58,752 nucleotides of DNA from an uncultured Alphaproteobacteria bacterium (GTDB lineage Bacteria; Pseudomonadota; Alphaproteobacteria; Bin95): the NCBI GenBank assembly GCA_937891825.1, contig CALAHN010000031.1, positions 1 through 58,752 of the forward strand. Reading direction: 5' to 3'. The translations under genes and the position numbers were made by a program. Positions 36,345 through 45,693 of the stretch are shown in pieces (the stretch's first letter is position 1; each line of letters starts with the position of its first letter). The notes under the pieces are model-generated. The model did not search any database. It was given only the letters and a program-made list of their open reading frames with translations, and had not been told where the DNA came from.

Positions 36345-37469
36345 CTACACCCGCATCGGCATCAGCACATAGAGCGCGCTCGCGTCCGCCTTGTCGCGCA
36401 GGATCGTCGGCGCGGCCGGGTCGGCGAAGGCCAGTTCCGCGATATCGCCTTCCATCTGGTTCGCAATATCGAGCAGGTAGCGCGAGTTGAAGCCGATCTC
36501 CATCGCCGTGTCGTCGTAATCGGCCTCGATCTCCTCGGAGGCGGCGCCGGCTTCGGCGTTGCTGGCCGAAACGGTGATCGTGCCCGGCTGCAGCGCCAGC
36601 TTGACCGCGCGGGATTTCTCCGTGGAGATCGTCGAGACGCGGTCGACCGCATCCTTGAAGGCCTGCCGGTCGAGCTGGGCGAACTTGTTGTTGCCGACCG
36701 GGATCACCCGCTCGTAGTCCGGGAAGGCGCCGTCGATCAGCTTGGACGTGAGGATGACGCCATCCATGGTGAAGCGGATCTTGGTCTCGGACACGCTCAC
36801 CGCGACGTCGCCGTCGCCGGCTTCGTCCAGCAGCTTGCGCAGTTCGCCGACGGTCTTGCGCGGCACGATCACGCCGGACATCTCCGCCGCGCCGTCAGGC
36901 AGGGGGGCTTCGGCGCGGGCCAGGCGATGGCCGTCGGTCGCGACCGCCCGCAGCACGGACACGCCGTCATGCTCGGCCGGGTGCAGGTAGATGCCGTTCA
37001 GGTAGTAGCGCGTTTCCTCGGTCGAGATCGCGAAGCGGGTGCGGTCGATCAACAGGCGGAGGTCCCGGGCGGCCATGTTGAAGCCGACGGGCATATCGCC
37101 GTCGGCGAGGGAGGGGAAGTCCGCCGTCGGCAGCACGGCAAGCTGGAAGGTCGAGCGGCCGGCGCGGACGATCATCCGTTCGGCCTCGGCGTCCAGCACG
37201 AGTTCGACCTGTGAGCCTTCGGGCAGTTTGCGGACGATGTCATGCAAGGTGTGGGCCGGCGCGGTCGCGGAGCCCGATTCCGACGCCGGATCGGCGGCGG
37301 TGATCTCCACGAGGCCGATTTCCATGTCCGTCGCAGCGACCGAAAGCTGGCCGTTGGCGACATCGAGCTTGACGTTCGCCAGGATCGGAATGGTATTCCG
37401 GCGTTCCACGACGCTCTGCGCATGGGACAGCGTGCGGAGCAGCGCGTTCCGATCGATCATCAACTTCAT
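36345..37469 (-). CDS. dnaN: DNA polymerase III beta subunit (sliding clamp)
   Basis: A 374-residue sliding clamp. It begins MKLMIDRNALLRTLSHAQSVVERRNTIPILANV, the family's N-terminal signature, and ends with the usual YVLMPMRV. Three clamp domains of about 120 residues are recognisable, including ETRYYLNGIYLHP and FNSRYLLDI. It holds replicative polymerase on DNA. ATG 37469 is fixed by the conserved start. It is followed by recF and gyrB. dnaA does not lie upstream: the next gene is hisF, 178 bp away. Confidence 0.97.
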   Translation of the reverse strand: MKLMIDRNALLRTLSHAQSVVERRNTIPILANVKLDVANGQLSVAATDMEIGLVEITAADPASESGSATAPAHTLHDIVRKLPEGSQVELVLDAEAERMIVRAGRSTFQLAVLPTADFPSLADGDMPVGFNMAARDLRLLIDRTRFAISTEETRYYLNGIYLHPAEHDGVSVLRAVATDGHRLARAEAPLPDGAAEMSGVIVPRKTVGELRKLLDEAGDGDVAVSVSETKIRFTMDGVILTSKLIDGAFPDYERVIPVGNNKFAQLDRQAFKDAVDRVSTISTEKSRAVKLALQPGTITVSASNAEAGAASEEIEADYDDTAMEIGFNSRYLLDIANQMEGDIAELAFADPAAPTILRDKADASALYVLMPMRV

Positions 37470-37647
37470 GCTAAATCCCGCCTTCAAACCTGCGACGCCA
37501 ACCCCTAGGGACGCCAATGCGGCCAGCCCCCAAGATATGCCCCGGAAGCCCGCCTCGAAATCACCCGACAAGATAGCCCGGCAAGCAGTCCAGCGCCAGC
37601 GTTTCCTGGGGAAAAGCAATTGCCCAACGGGCGGGAAGACGCGGCGA

Positions 37648-38412
37648 TCAGTCTTTCGGGCGGATGGCGATCCCGGCGGCGGCCATGTGGCGCTTCGCCT
37701 CGCCGATATCGACCTCGCCGAAGTGAAAGATCGAGGCGGCGAGGACGGCGGAGGCATGGCCGTCGCGCACCCCGTCGACCAGATGGTCGAGCGTGCCGAC
37801 GCCGCCTGACGCGATCACCGGAACGGGAACGGCGTCGGCGACGGCGCGGGTCAAGGCCAGGTCGAACCCGGTGCGGGCGCCGTCCCGGTCCATGGATGTC
37901 AGCAGGATTTCCCCGGCGCCGAGCGCGACCACGCGCCTGGCCCATTCGACGACGTCGAGGCCGGTGTCCCGGCGGCCGCCATAGACGTAGACCGTCCACT
38001 TGCCAGGCCCGGCCTGCTTGGCGTCGATGGCGACGACGATGCATTGCGCCCCGAATTTGCGGCTGGCTTCGGCGACGAAGTCCGGATTGGCGACGGCGGC
38101 CGAATTGATCGAAACCTTGTCGGCGCCTGCGAGCAGCAGCTTGCGCACATCCTCGACCGTCCGGACGCCGCCACCGACCGTCAACGGCATGAAGCATTGC
38201 TCGGCGGTGGCGCGCACCACATCGTAGAGCGTGTCGCGGCCCTCATGGCTGGCGGTGATGTCCAGGAAGCACAATTCGTCCGCGCCGGCGGCGTCATAGA
38301 CGCGCGCCTGCTCGACCGGATCGCCGGCATCGACGAGGTTGACGAAGTTGACGCCCTTCACGACCCGGCCGCCATGCACGTCCAGGCACGGGATGATCCG
38401 CGTGGTCAGCAT
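37648..38412 (-). CDS. hisF: Imidazole glycerol phosphate synthase, cyclase subunit
   Basis: A 254-residue TIM barrel that uses ammonia from HisH to make imidazole glycerol phosphate and AICAR. The active site aspartate is in [10 protein letters not shown], with the second in [13 protein letters not shown]. Other signatures are [28 protein letters not shown] and [13 protein letters not shown]. The ATG overlaps the end of hisA by 7 bp. It is the last his gene in the run; hisE, which often follows, is absent here. Confidence 0.97.
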   Translation of the reverse strand: MLTTRIIPCLDVHGGRVVKGVNFVNLVDAGDPVEQARVYDAAGADELCFLDITASHEGRDTLYDVVRATAEQCFMPLTVGGGVRTVEDVRKLLLAGADKVSINSAAVANPDFVAEASRKFGAQCIVVAIDAKQAGPGKWTVYVYGGRRDTGLDVVEWARRVVALGAGEILLTSMDRDGARTGFDLALTRAVADAVPVPVIASGGVGTLDHLVDGVRDGHASAVLAASIFHFGEVDIGEAKRHMAAAGIAIRPKD

Positions 38413-39137
38413 GGCGTCGTCAGGATGGAGAGCGCCGCCTTGGCCGAGAAGACGCCGTCATAGAGCGCCCGGCCGACGATCACGCCTTCGATCCCGGATT
38501 TCTCCTCGGCCTTCAGCCGCGTCAGGTCGTCCAGGCTGGAGACGCCGCCCGAGGCGATCACCGGCGTCGACAGCGCAAACGCCAGATCGACGGTCGCATC
38601 GACATTGACGCCGCCCATGGCGCCGTCGCGGTCGATATCGGTGAAGACGATGGCGGCGACGCCGGCATCCTCGAATTTCAGGGCCAGCTCGATGGCGCGC
38701 ATGCTGCTGGTTTCGGTCCAGCCCTTGACCGCGACCATGCCGCCGCGGGCGTCGATGCCGACGGCGATCTTGCCGGGGAAGGCGCGGCAGGCGGATTTCA
38801 CCAGCTCGGGATCAGTCAGGGCGACGGTGCCCAGGATGACGCGGGAGATCCCGGCTTCGAGCCAGCGCTCGATGCCCGCCATGTCGCGGATGCCGCCGCC
38901 AAGCTGGGTCGGCAGCGACGTGGCGGCCAGAATGGCGCGGACGGCGTCGCCGTTGACGGCCTCGCCTTCGATGGCGCCGTCGAGATCGACCAGATGCAGC
39001 CATTCGAAGCCGGCGGCCTCGAAGGCGCGCGCCTGATTGGCCGGGCTTTCGTTGAAGACGGTGGCCTTGCCCATGTCGCCGCGCAACAGGCGGACGCACT
39101 GGCCGCCTTTAAGGTCGATTGCAGGATACAGAATCAT
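38406..39137 (-). CDS. hisA: Phosphoribosyl-formimino-AICAR ribotide isomerase
   Basis: A 243-residue TIM barrel that isomerises ProFAR to PRFAR, the substrate of HisF/HisH. Catalytic residues lie in [16 protein letters not shown] (the first Asp) and [12 protein letters not shown] (the second). The barrel segments LGGGIRDM and [13 protein letters not shown] are typical. ATG 39137 fits the family start, and a four-base overlap with the GNAT gene stop suggests coupling. Confidence 0.97.
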   Translation of the reverse strand: MILYPAIDLKGGQCVRLLRGDMGKATVFNESPANQARAFEAAGFEWLHLVDLDGAIEGEAVNGDAVRAILAATSLPTQLGGGIRDMAGIERWLEAGISRVILGTVALTDPELVKSACRAFPGKIAVGIDARGGMVAVKGWTETSSMRAIELALKFEDAGVAAIVFTDIDRDGAMGGVNVDATVDLAFALSTPVIASGGVSSLDDLTRLKAEEKSGIEGVIVGRALYDGVFSAKAALSILTTPC

Positions 39138-39697
39138 GTTTGGGCGGGGTCTGCTGCTGGCGGGGGATCGGTTTCGAGCAAATTCTTGTAGAAGAACAGG
39201 CCGGGCGTCCAGGCCCCCCGCACGAAGGCGTAATGGGGGTGGGTCGCCCAGTGAATGAAGCCAAGCTCGTTGTAGAGGTGAATGGCGCGCTGCTGGGTTT
39301 CGCGGACATCGAGGTTCAGGACGCGAAAGCGGCGCTTGCGGGCCCGGAGCTCGACTTCCCGGGTCAGGGCGCGGGCGGCGCCATGGCCGCGCGCCCAGGG
39401 CGCGACAAAGGCATGTTGCAGGTTGGCGGAATGCTTCTGCGCTTCGTTGTTGCGCGGCGGCGCCACCAGTTGGGCCGAGCCGCAGATCACCCCGTTCAGC
39501 CGCGCGATGAACAGTTCGCGCTCCGGCACCAGCATGACGCCGCGCCAATAGGCTTCCAGGGTCTGCCTGGGCGGCGGCTCGAGCCAGCCGAAACCGCCGC
39601 CGTCGAGGATGGCGAGGCTGGCGGCTTCGCACAGCTCCGCCACGTCTGACTCGCTCAGCTTCTCGACCATCAGGACACGCGCGCTCGCGCCGGTCAT
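39134..39697 (-). CDS. GNAT family N-acetyltransferase within the his cluster
   Basis: A 187-residue acetyltransferase. The acetyl-CoA binding segment is [22 protein letters not shown] (R/Q-x-x-G-x-G/A-like), followed by the strand [21 protein letters not shown]. Residue context [16 protein letters not shown] is typical of GNAT proteins. The substrate is unknown. It lies between hisH and hisA with a 4-bp overlap to hisA, so it is cotranscribed with histidine genes, but it is not a known histidine enzyme. Confidence 0.88.
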   Translation of the reverse strand: MTGASARVLMVEKLSESDVAELCEAASLAILDGGGFGWLEPPPRQTLEAYWRGVMLVPERELFIARLNGVICGSAQLVAPPRNNEAQKHSANLQHAFVAPWARGHGAARALTREVELRARKRRFRVLNLDVRETQQRAIHLYNELGFIHWATHPHYAFVRGAWTPGLFFYKNLLETDPPPAADPAQT

Positions 39698-39701
39698 CGC
39701 A

Positions 39702-40346
39702 TCAAGGTTCCCATTCTAGGAAATTCATGATCAGGCGGAGGCCCGCCCGCTGGCTCTTCTCTGGATGAAACTGCGTTCCCGCCATGTTGTCACGCCGAAC
39801 CATCGCCGTCACGGGGCCGCCGTAATCGACCCTGGCCAGCACGTCGGCCTCGTCGTTCGCGGTCAACGCGAAGGAGTGGACGAAATAGCAATAATCCTCC
39901 GCCGCGATCCCGGCCAGAAGGGCATGGGGCTTAAGCGGCGCCTGCAAGGCGTTCCAGCCCATATGCGGGATCTTCAGGGCGGGATCGTTCGGGGCGATCG
40001 GCGCGACGACGCCGGGGATCCAGCCGAAGCCGGGCGTTTCGCCGTGCTCCAGGCCCGTCGTCGCCATCAATTGCATGCCGACGCAGATGCCGAGGAACGG
40101 CACGGCCCGCTCGCGGACGGCGACGACAAGCGCATCCGCCATGCCCGGCACGGCGTGGAGGCCGTCGCGGCAATCCCGGAACGCGCCGACGCCCGGCAGA
40201 ACGACCCGGTCCGCCCGGGCGACGACGTCGGCGTCCGATGTCACGACGATTTCGGCCGCGATCCCGGCTTCCCTGGCCGAGCGCTCGAAAGCTTTCTCGG
40301 CGGACCTGAGATTGCCGGAGCCGTAGTCGACGATGGCGATCTTCAC
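39702..40346 (-). CDS. hisH: Imidazole glycerol phosphate synthase, glutaminase subunit
   Basis: A 214-residue class I glutamine amidotransferase that supplies ammonia to HisF. The oxyanion strand and nucleophile are in [13 protein letters not shown], and the catalytic His-x-Glu is in [10 protein letters not shown]. The start [11 protein letters not shown] and [10 protein letters not shown] are standard. Its ATG overlaps the DUF2628 gene end by four bases. Confidence 0.96.
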   Translation of the reverse strand: MKIAIVDYGSGNLRSAEKAFERSAREAGIAAEIVVTSDADVVARADRVVLPGVGAFRDCRDGLHAVPGMADALVVAVRERAVPFLGICVGMQLMATTGLEHGETPGFGWIPGVVAPIAPNDPALKIPHMGWNALQAPLKPHALLAGIAAEDYCYFVHSFALTANDEADVLARVDYGGPVTAMVRRDNMAGTQFHPEKSQRAGLRLIMNFLEWEP

Positions 40347-40738
40347 CAGCGGCGCTCCGCATCGACGAAGCGGCTGGCGTCGTCGGCGATCATTTGCGCT
40401 TCGGCGACATCCAGGTTGCGCGCCAGGATGACGTTATCCAGCCGCCAGTCCTGATCATTGAGCCAGAGCGCTTCGAGGCCGCGTGCGCTCATGCCGGACC
40501 AGTAGGCGACGATCATGTAGATCAGGCTGCCGGCGGGATTGCCCGCCAGGCTCGCGAACCCGCCCGCGACGGCCCAGCCGAGGCCAAGCGCCGCCGCGGC
40601 GCGCCAGCGCCCGTGATACATCGCCCAGAGCGGCCCGAACAAGGCTGCGCCCCAGACGAACCCGTCCTTCAGGACCAGCGTTTCGGCCCGGCCGTCATGG
40701 CCGCGCCAGCGTCGATAGGCGACAAACGTCCCGGCCAT
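40343..40738 (-). CDS. DUF2628 membrane protein in the his cluster
   Basis: A 131-residue protein with one or two membrane spans ([19 protein letters not shown] and [19 protein letters not shown], then [11 protein letters not shown]), matching the DUF2628 pattern of small alphaproteobacterial membrane proteins found between hisB and hisH. Function unknown. It overlaps hisH by 4 bp and follows hisB by 3 bp. Confidence 0.88.
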   Translation of the reverse strand: MAGTFVAYRRWRGHDGRAETLVLKDGFVWGAALFGPLWAMYHGRWRAAAALGLGWAVAGGFASLAGNPAGSLIYMIVAYWSGMSARGLEALWLNDQDWRLDNVILARNLDVAEAQMIADDASRFVDAERRW

Positions 40739-40741
40739 CGC

Positions 40742-41341
40742 CTAAAGCGAGCCCCCAAGCGTGCCCTTGGTCGACGGCATGGCGTCGCCGCGCCTGGGGT
40801 CGATCGCGACGGCCTCGCGGAGGGCGCGCGCCAGAGCCTTGAAACAGCCTTCGGCGATATGGTGGGAATTCGCCCCGCAGAGCGCCTCCACATGCAGGGT
40901 GGCGCCGGCCGCGACCGCGAAGGCCTGGAAGAATTCCCGCACGAGTTCCGTATCGAAGGCGCCGATCTTCGGCGTCGGCATCTCGACCCGCCAGACCAGA
41001 AAGGGCCGCATCGACAGGTCGATCACGACCCTGGCCAGGGTTTCGTCCATGGGCACATAGGCCTGACCGTAACGCTGGATGCCCCTGCGGTCCCCAAGCG
41101 CCTTCGCGACCGCCTGGCCAAGCACGATGCCGCAATCCTCGACCGTGTGGTGATCGTCGATATGCAGGTCGCCCGTGGCCTTCAGGTCGATGTCGATCAG
41201 GCCGTGGCGCGCGAGCTGGTCGACCATATGATCGAAGAAGCCGACGCCGGTCGCAATCGACGCGACGCCGGTTCCGTCCAGGTTGACGGTCGCGGCGATC
41301 TCGGTTTCGCGGGTTTTCCGCTGAATGGTCGCTTGGCGCAT
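40742..41341 (-). CDS. hisB: Imidazoleglycerol-phosphate dehydratase
   Basis: A 199-residue manganese enzyme that dehydrates imidazole glycerol phosphate. The repeated metal motifs [22 protein letters not shown] (first HHxxED) and [17 protein letters not shown] (second HHxAE) are present, along with the start [16 protein letters not shown]. It is the single-domain bacterial form, without the phosphatase fusion seen in E. coli. It is the first gene of the his run. Confidence 0.96.
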   Translation of the reverse strand: MRQATIQRKTRETEIAATVNLDGTGVASIATGVGFFDHMVDQLARHGLIDIDLKATGDLHIDDHHTVEDCGIVLGQAVAKALGDRRGIQRYGQAYVPMDETLARVVIDLSMRPFLVWRVEMPTPKIGAFDTELVREFFQAFAVAAGATLHVEALCGANSHHIAEGCFKALARALREAVAIDPRRGDAMPSTKGTLGGSL

Positions 41342-41410
41342 GGCCGATGCTTTCGCCAGGGGTCGGGCAGGCGCGGGTTTTAGCAGCGCTGCGGCCTGAA
41401 GGCCAGCGAG

Positions 41411-42304
41411 CTAGCTGGCGCGGGCGGCGTTCGCCTTGATGGCATTGACGATATCGCCCACGGCGCCGGCCGGATAGTCATGGGCCATGCCCTTGATGAC
41501 CGTCATCGTCGCCCCCGGAACGGTGTTCCTGACGTCCTCGCCGGCGGCGACAGGCACCAGGGGATCGTCCGAGCCGTGGATGACTGCGGTCGGCGCCGCG
41601 ATCGTCTCCAGGTGGGGCACGCGGCCGTCGGCGGAGGCGATCGAGGCCAGGAGTTGCCGGCCGTGGCCGAAGGGCCGGTAGGCGCGGTCATAGAGCGCGC
41701 CGGCCCGGGCGGTCAGGGCGGCGTCGTCGCGGGGGAAGCCGGGGCTGCCGTTGACCGAGGCGGTGTCGAGCGCTTCGGCGATGAACTCTTCGCGGCTGGC
41801 GTTCTGCTTGCGCGGCTTGTTCAGCCATGCGGTCGCGGCTTCGGTCGGGCGCGGCAGGCCGCGGCGGCCGGAGGTCGCCATGATCGAGGCGAGCGACAGG
41901 GTCTTCGCCTTGTGGCGATAGGCGAAGATCTGCGCGATCGCGCCGCCGTTCGAGCTGCCGACGATATGCGCCGCCGGAATCCCAAGCGCATCCAGCAAGC
42001 CCGCGGCGTCGTCCGCCATGTCTTCCAGATTATAGGGCGCATTGACCGGCTGCTTGGCGCGGGCGGCGGCGAAGGCGGCCGGAATGTCGGCCGGACCGTA
42101 GGCGTCGAAGTCGGTCGAAAGCCCGGAATCCCGGTTGTCGTAGACGATGACCCGGAAGCCCGCCGCCGCGAGGCCGTCGAGCAGGGCGTCCGGCCAGGAA
42201 ATCAACTGGGTGCCGAGGCCGTTGATCATCAACAAGGGCTTCGCCGAAGAGTCGCCGCGAATCGCGTACTCGATCTCAATGCCGTTCGCTTTGGTTCTGG
42301 CCAT
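41411..42304 (-). CDS. Alpha/beta hydrolase
   Basis: A 297-residue alpha/beta hydrolase. The nucleophile elbow is VGSSNGGAIAQ. The acidic residue is in VIHGSDDPLVPV, and the histidine is in IKGMAHDYPAG. The oxyanion region is LMINGLGTQLISWP. It belongs to the dienelactone/esterase-like branch, with unknown substrate. It is a single gene on the minus strand, 69 bp from hisB; a methyltransferase gene starts on the same strand further upstream. Confidence 0.88.
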   Translation of the reverse strand: MARTKANGIEIEYAIRGDSSAKPLLMINGLGTQLISWPDALLDGLAAAGFRVIVYDNRDSGLSTDFDAYGPADIPAAFAAARAKQPVNAPYNLEDMADDAAGLLDALGIPAAHIVGSSNGGAIAQIFAYRHKAKTLSLASIMATSGRRGLPRPTEAATAWLNKPRKQNASREEFIAEALDTASVNGSPGFPRDDAALTARAGALYDRAYRPFGHGRQLLASIASADGRVPHLETIAAPTAVIHGSDDPLVPVAAGEDVRNTVPGATMTVIKGMAHDYPAGAVGDIVNAIKANAARAS

Positions 42305-42386
42305 GTCTTACGCTCCCCTGCGCCGTATTCTATTTGGGTACTGTCCTGCGCTTTTGGCCGGGCGTCCAGTGCCGGCCGGCCGCCGA

Positions 42387-43055
42387 TCACTGCAGATCGG
42401 GCGCTTCAAACACCATGATCATCGTGATTTTGAACTTTGGCAGAACCGCGGTGATCGCGCCGTTCAGTTTGAGCAAAAGACGAATGAAACGCGACTGGCC
42501 GCCGAGATTGAGATTGACATACTCCGTCGCGACATGCCGGAATCCGGCGCGTTTCGCCAGGGCGATCAGCGTCGACGGCGTGTGGTAACAGACGTGCAGC
42601 CGGTGCGTTTGCGGGTCGTTCGTCAGGCGGAGAAACGACAGATATAGCCGTTCCAGGCTGAAGGTGTTCGGCGTGGTCAGGATCAATTTGCCGCCGGGAA
42701 GCAGGTTTGCCTTCGAGCATTGCAGAAACAGGCCGGGATTGCTCAGATGCTCAATCAGGTCTCCTGCTAGGACGGCGTCGAATTTGCGATCGGCGCGGTA
42801 GGTTTCGGCGTCGGCGCATAGGATATTGTACCCGGCCGCTTGGGCTTTCTCGACTTCGGCCGCTTCGATATTGATGCCTTGGACGAACGCCGCCTCCTTC
42901 AGGATAAAATCGAAAATCCAGTTCCGCGTGATAAAGTTTCCGAAGCTGTGATTGACGCTCCCGATGTCCAGGACAACCTTGCCGACGATATACGTCCGGA
43001 TCGCCTGTTCCAGGAAATAGGTCGGGTATTCAGAAGCAGCGCTCATCGCATTCAT
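42387..43055 (-). CDS. SAM-dependent methyltransferase
   Basis: A 222-residue Methyltransf_23-like enzyme. SAM motif I is VVLDIGSVNHSFG (only loosely GxGxG). Then come DAVLAGDLIEHLSNPG and LLPGGKLILTTPN (motif III). Its base composition looks slightly less GC-rich than the neighbours. The substrate is unknown. Two starts, 43055 and 43046, are possible. Confidence 0.82.
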   Translation of the reverse strand: MNAMSAASEYPTYFLEQAIRTYIVGKVVLDIGSVNHSFGNFITRNWIFDFILKEAAFVQGINIEAAEVEKAQAAGYNILCADAETYRADRKFDAVLAGDLIEHLSNPGLFLQCSKANLLPGGKLILTTPNTFSLERLYLSFLRLTNDPQTHRLHVCYHTPSTLIALAKRAGFRHVATEYVNLNLGGQSRFIRLLLKLNGAITAVLPKFKITMIMVFEAPDLQ

Positions 43056-43123
43056 TCCGCCGAAATTATCGGTCGTTTCGGGACCAAGTGCCGCCTGCGA
43101 CCGGCGGGCGCGAGCGGCTTTGC

Positions 43124-44140
43124 CTAAACCTTACACCCCGCCACGAACGCCGCCCACATCGGGTCGGGGTCGTTCTGGCCAATCGGGAAGTAAAGGGAGG
43201 CGCGGTCGAGGACGCCGTCGGCGCGGGCGACGAGTTTCGCCGACAATTCATTGAAGTTGCCGGAAATCGTCAATTCGTCCATCAGATGGTCAGGCACGAG
43301 GCGCGGCATCCGGTCGAACTCGCCGTTGCGCATGTGCTGGGACAACTGGCGGGCTTGCTCGCCGCAGCCATGATGTTCGAACAGGCGGCGGTAATTCGGC
43401 GTCGAGCCATAGAAGGCGATCTGCTCGCGCACGGTCGCCTCGGCCCGGGCGCGCTCGGCTTCCGTGTCGCCCCAGATCGCGAAGACCGGGGCATAAAGCT
43501 CGACCGCGTCGGGGCTGCGGCCGGCCATGGCCGCGCCCTCGGCGATGGCCGGCTTCACGACCTCGTTCAGATAGCTCCGGGAGTGCATGGGATGGACATG
43601 GAAGCCGTCCGCCGCTTCGCCGGCGGCGCGGGCCATGCGCGGGTTCAGGCCGGCCAGATAGATCGGAAGCTCCGGCTTGGCGACCGGGCCCGGATTGAAG
43701 AACGGGTTCATCAGGCGGAACTGGTAGAACTCGCCCTGGTAATCCGGGCGGACATCGGTCTGGAAGGTCGTCCAGATCGCGCGCACGCAGCGGATATAGT
43801 CGGTGATGCGGGCGGCGGGCCGGTCGAAGGGCATGGAGAGGCGGCGTTCCACATGGGCGCGCACCTGGGTGCCAAGGCCAAGCCGCAGCCGGCCCTGGCT
43901 TTCCCGCTGCACGTCCCACGCGACCTGCGCCATGGAATAGGGGCTGCGGGCGAAGGCGACGGCGATATTGGTCCCGATTTCCAGCGTGCTGGTCTGGGCG
44001 GCGGCGAAGCCGAGCGGCAGGAAGGGATCGTGCTTCGCCTCGAAGGTCCAGAGGCACTCGAAGCCGAGCCGCTCGAGGCGCGCGGCCTCGGGGCCGACAT
44101 CCGCCAGGGGGATATCGCGAATCTGCGTGTCGATATGCAT
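43124..44140 (-). CDS. LLM-class oxidoreductase, probably F420-dependent
   Basis: A 338-residue luciferase-like enzyme. Family segments: MHIDTQIRDIPLADVGPEAARLERLGFECLW, then GTNIAVAFARSPYSMAQVAWDVQ and RLRLGLGTQVRAHVERR. The PIYLAGLNPRMARAAGEAADGFHVHP segment is typical of a TIGR03617-like group thought to use F420; the assignment rests on memory of that pattern and is not proven. Start ATG 44140 was chosen by the family start. It is divergent from the PLP decarboxylase gene, 55 bp away. Confidence 0.86.
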   Translation of the reverse strand: MHIDTQIRDIPLADVGPEAARLERLGFECLWTFEAKHDPFLPLGFAAAQTSTLEIGTNIAVAFARSPYSMAQVAWDVQRESQGRLRLGLGTQVRAHVERRLSMPFDRPAARITDYIRCVRAIWTTFQTDVRPDYQGEFYQFRLMNPFFNPGPVAKPELPIYLAGLNPRMARAAGEAADGFHVHPMHSRSYLNEVVKPAIAEGAAMAGRSPDAVELYAPVFAIWGDTEAERARAEATVREQIAFYGSTPNYRRLFEHHGCGEQARQLSQHMRNGEFDRMPRLVPDHLMDELTISGNFNELSAKLVARADGVLDRASLYFPIGQNDPDPMWAAFVAGCKV

Positions 44141-44195
44141 GCAAGGACCGTCGCTGCTATGGTTTCGCGATGAGCCTATAGCGGGATCGAACGGA

Positions 44196-45611
44196 ATGGA
44201 AATCGAAGCGTTTCGCCAGCATGCCCACGCCATGGTCGACTGGATGGCCGACTATATGGCGGGGGTCGAGCGCTTTCCCGTCCGCGCCCAGACGGCGCCG
44301 GGCACGGTCGCCGCGACCGTGCCGGCAAGCCCGCCGCAGGGACCGGAAAGCATCGCGGCCATCATGTCCGACTTCGAGCGGGATATCCTGCCCGGCGTCA
44401 CCCACTGGCAGCACCCGCGCTTCTTCGCCTATTTCCCGGCGAACAGCAGCCCGCCCTCGGTGCTGGCGGAGATGCTGACGGCGACCATCGGCGCGCAATG
44501 CATGCTCTGGCAGACGTCGCCCGCCGGGACGGAGCTTGAAACCCGCGTCACCGAATGGCTCCGGCAGATGATCGGCCTGCCCGAGGGGCTGCACGGCGTC
44601 ATCCAGGATTCCGCGTCCAGCGCCATTCTCTGCGCGATCCTGACGGCGCGGGAGCGGGCGACGGGCTGGCGCGTCAACGAAAGCGGCATGGCGGGCGGGC
44701 CGGCCATCGTCGTCTATACCTCCGACCAGACCCATTCCGCGACGGAGAAAGGCGCCAAGGTGGCGGGCCTCGGCCGCGAGAACGTCCGGCTGATCGAAAC
44801 CGACCCCGAGACCTTCGCCATGCGTCCGCAGGCGCTTGAGGCCGCGATCCTGGCGGACAAGGCGGCCGGCCGCCTGCCCGCCTGCCTCGTCGCCAATCTG
44901 GGCGCGACCGGCGTCGGCGCGATGGACGATCTGGAGGCGCTCGGCGCCATCGCGGAGGCGCACGGCCTCTTCGCCCATGTGGACGCCGCCTGGGCTGGAT
45001 CGGCGCTGATCCTGGAGGAGCATCGCCATCTGCTTCGGGGGGTCGAGCGCTTCGACAGCTTCGTCTTCAATCCGCACAAATGGCTGATGACGAATTTCGA
45101 TTGCTCGGCCCATTTCGTCAAAGCGCCGGAGGATCTGATCCGCACGCTCTCGATCCTGCCGCCCTTCCTGCAAAGCCGGGAGCACGGCGCCGTCATCGAT
45201 TATCGGGACTGGTCCGTGCCGCTTGGCCGGCGCTTCCGCGCCCTGAAGCTCTGGTTCGTGATCCGGAGTTATGGGGTCGACGGCCTGAAGCGCATTATCC
45301 GCAATCATATCGCCTGGGCCGAAGACCTGGAGCGCCGGATCGCGGCCGCGCCCGACTTCGACTTGATGGCGCCGCGGCAGTTATCGCTCTTGAACTTCCG
45401 CTTTGCGCCAGCGGGCGCCGGCGACCTCGATGCGCTGAACGGGCGGCTGCTGGAGGCGATCAACGACGACGGCTTCACCTACCTCACCCAGAACCGGGTG
45501 AAAGGCCAGTTCACGATCCGCTTCCAGATCGGCCAGACCGCGACGGAAGCGCGGCATGTGACGGAAGCGTGGGACCGGGTTCGGACGATCGCGCGGGCGC
45601 TGCCGCTCTGA
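44196..45611 (+). CDS. PLP-dependent aromatic-L-amino-acid decarboxylase family
   Basis: A 471-residue group II decarboxylase. The PLP lysine is Lys295 in FNPHKWLMTNFDCS. The aspartate of PLP is in HVDAAWAGSA, and other features are the N-terminal PRFFAYFPANSS and TSPAGTELE. These enzymes decarboxylate aromatic amino acids such as tyrosine, Dopa or tryptophan, but some group members act as aldehyde synthases, so the substrate is not fixed. ATG 44196 matches the family start MEIEAFRQH. Its stop is 12 bp from the structured repeat copy B. Confidence 0.9.
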   Translation: MEIEAFRQHAHAMVDWMADYMAGVERFPVRAQTAPGTVAATVPASPPQGPESIAAIMSDFERDILPGVTHWQHPRFFAYFPANSSPPSVLAEMLTATIGAQCMLWQTSPAGTELETRVTEWLRQMIGLPEGLHGVIQDSASSAILCAILTARERATGWRVNESGMAGGPAIVVYTSDQTHSATEKGAKVAGLGRENVRLIETDPETFAMRPQALEAAILADKAAGRLPACLVANLGATGVGAMDDLEALGAIAEAHGLFAHVDAAWAGSALILEEHRHLLRGVERFDSFVFNPHKWLMTNFDCSAHFVKAPEDLIRTLSILPPFLQSREHGAVIDYRDWSVPLGRRFRALKLWFVIRSYGVDGLKRIIRNHIAWAEDLERRIAAAPDFDLMAPRQLSLLNFRFAPAGAGDLDALNGRLLEAINDDGFTYLTQNRVKGQFTIRFQIGQTATEARHVTEAWDRVRTIARALPL

Positions 45612-45622
45612 CATTGGACGCG

Positions 45623-45693
45623 CCATGCTCTATCTTATTGATAGCGATCGACTTATCCCGCTTTTGGCGATTCCGCCAGAAGCGGGGTTGATC
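45623..45693. repeat. Structured intergenic repeat, copy B
   Basis: The element has the same build as copy A: CATGCTCTATCT, then outer stem GATCGAC (45646-45652) with GTTGATC (45687-45693), a TTAT bulge (45653-45656), an inner 13-bp stem 45657-45669 with 45674-45686, and loop ATTC. The inner stem has different bases from copy A but still pairs fully (one G-U pair). It lies between two convergent genes. The pip stop codon falls in the bulge, so its 3' part encodes the last ~13 residues of Pip. Confidence 0.65.

Noticed and set aside
37470-37647. Replication origin between hisF and dnaN
   Set aside because: No AT-rich unwinding region and no recognisable DnaA boxes, so nothing supports an origin here.
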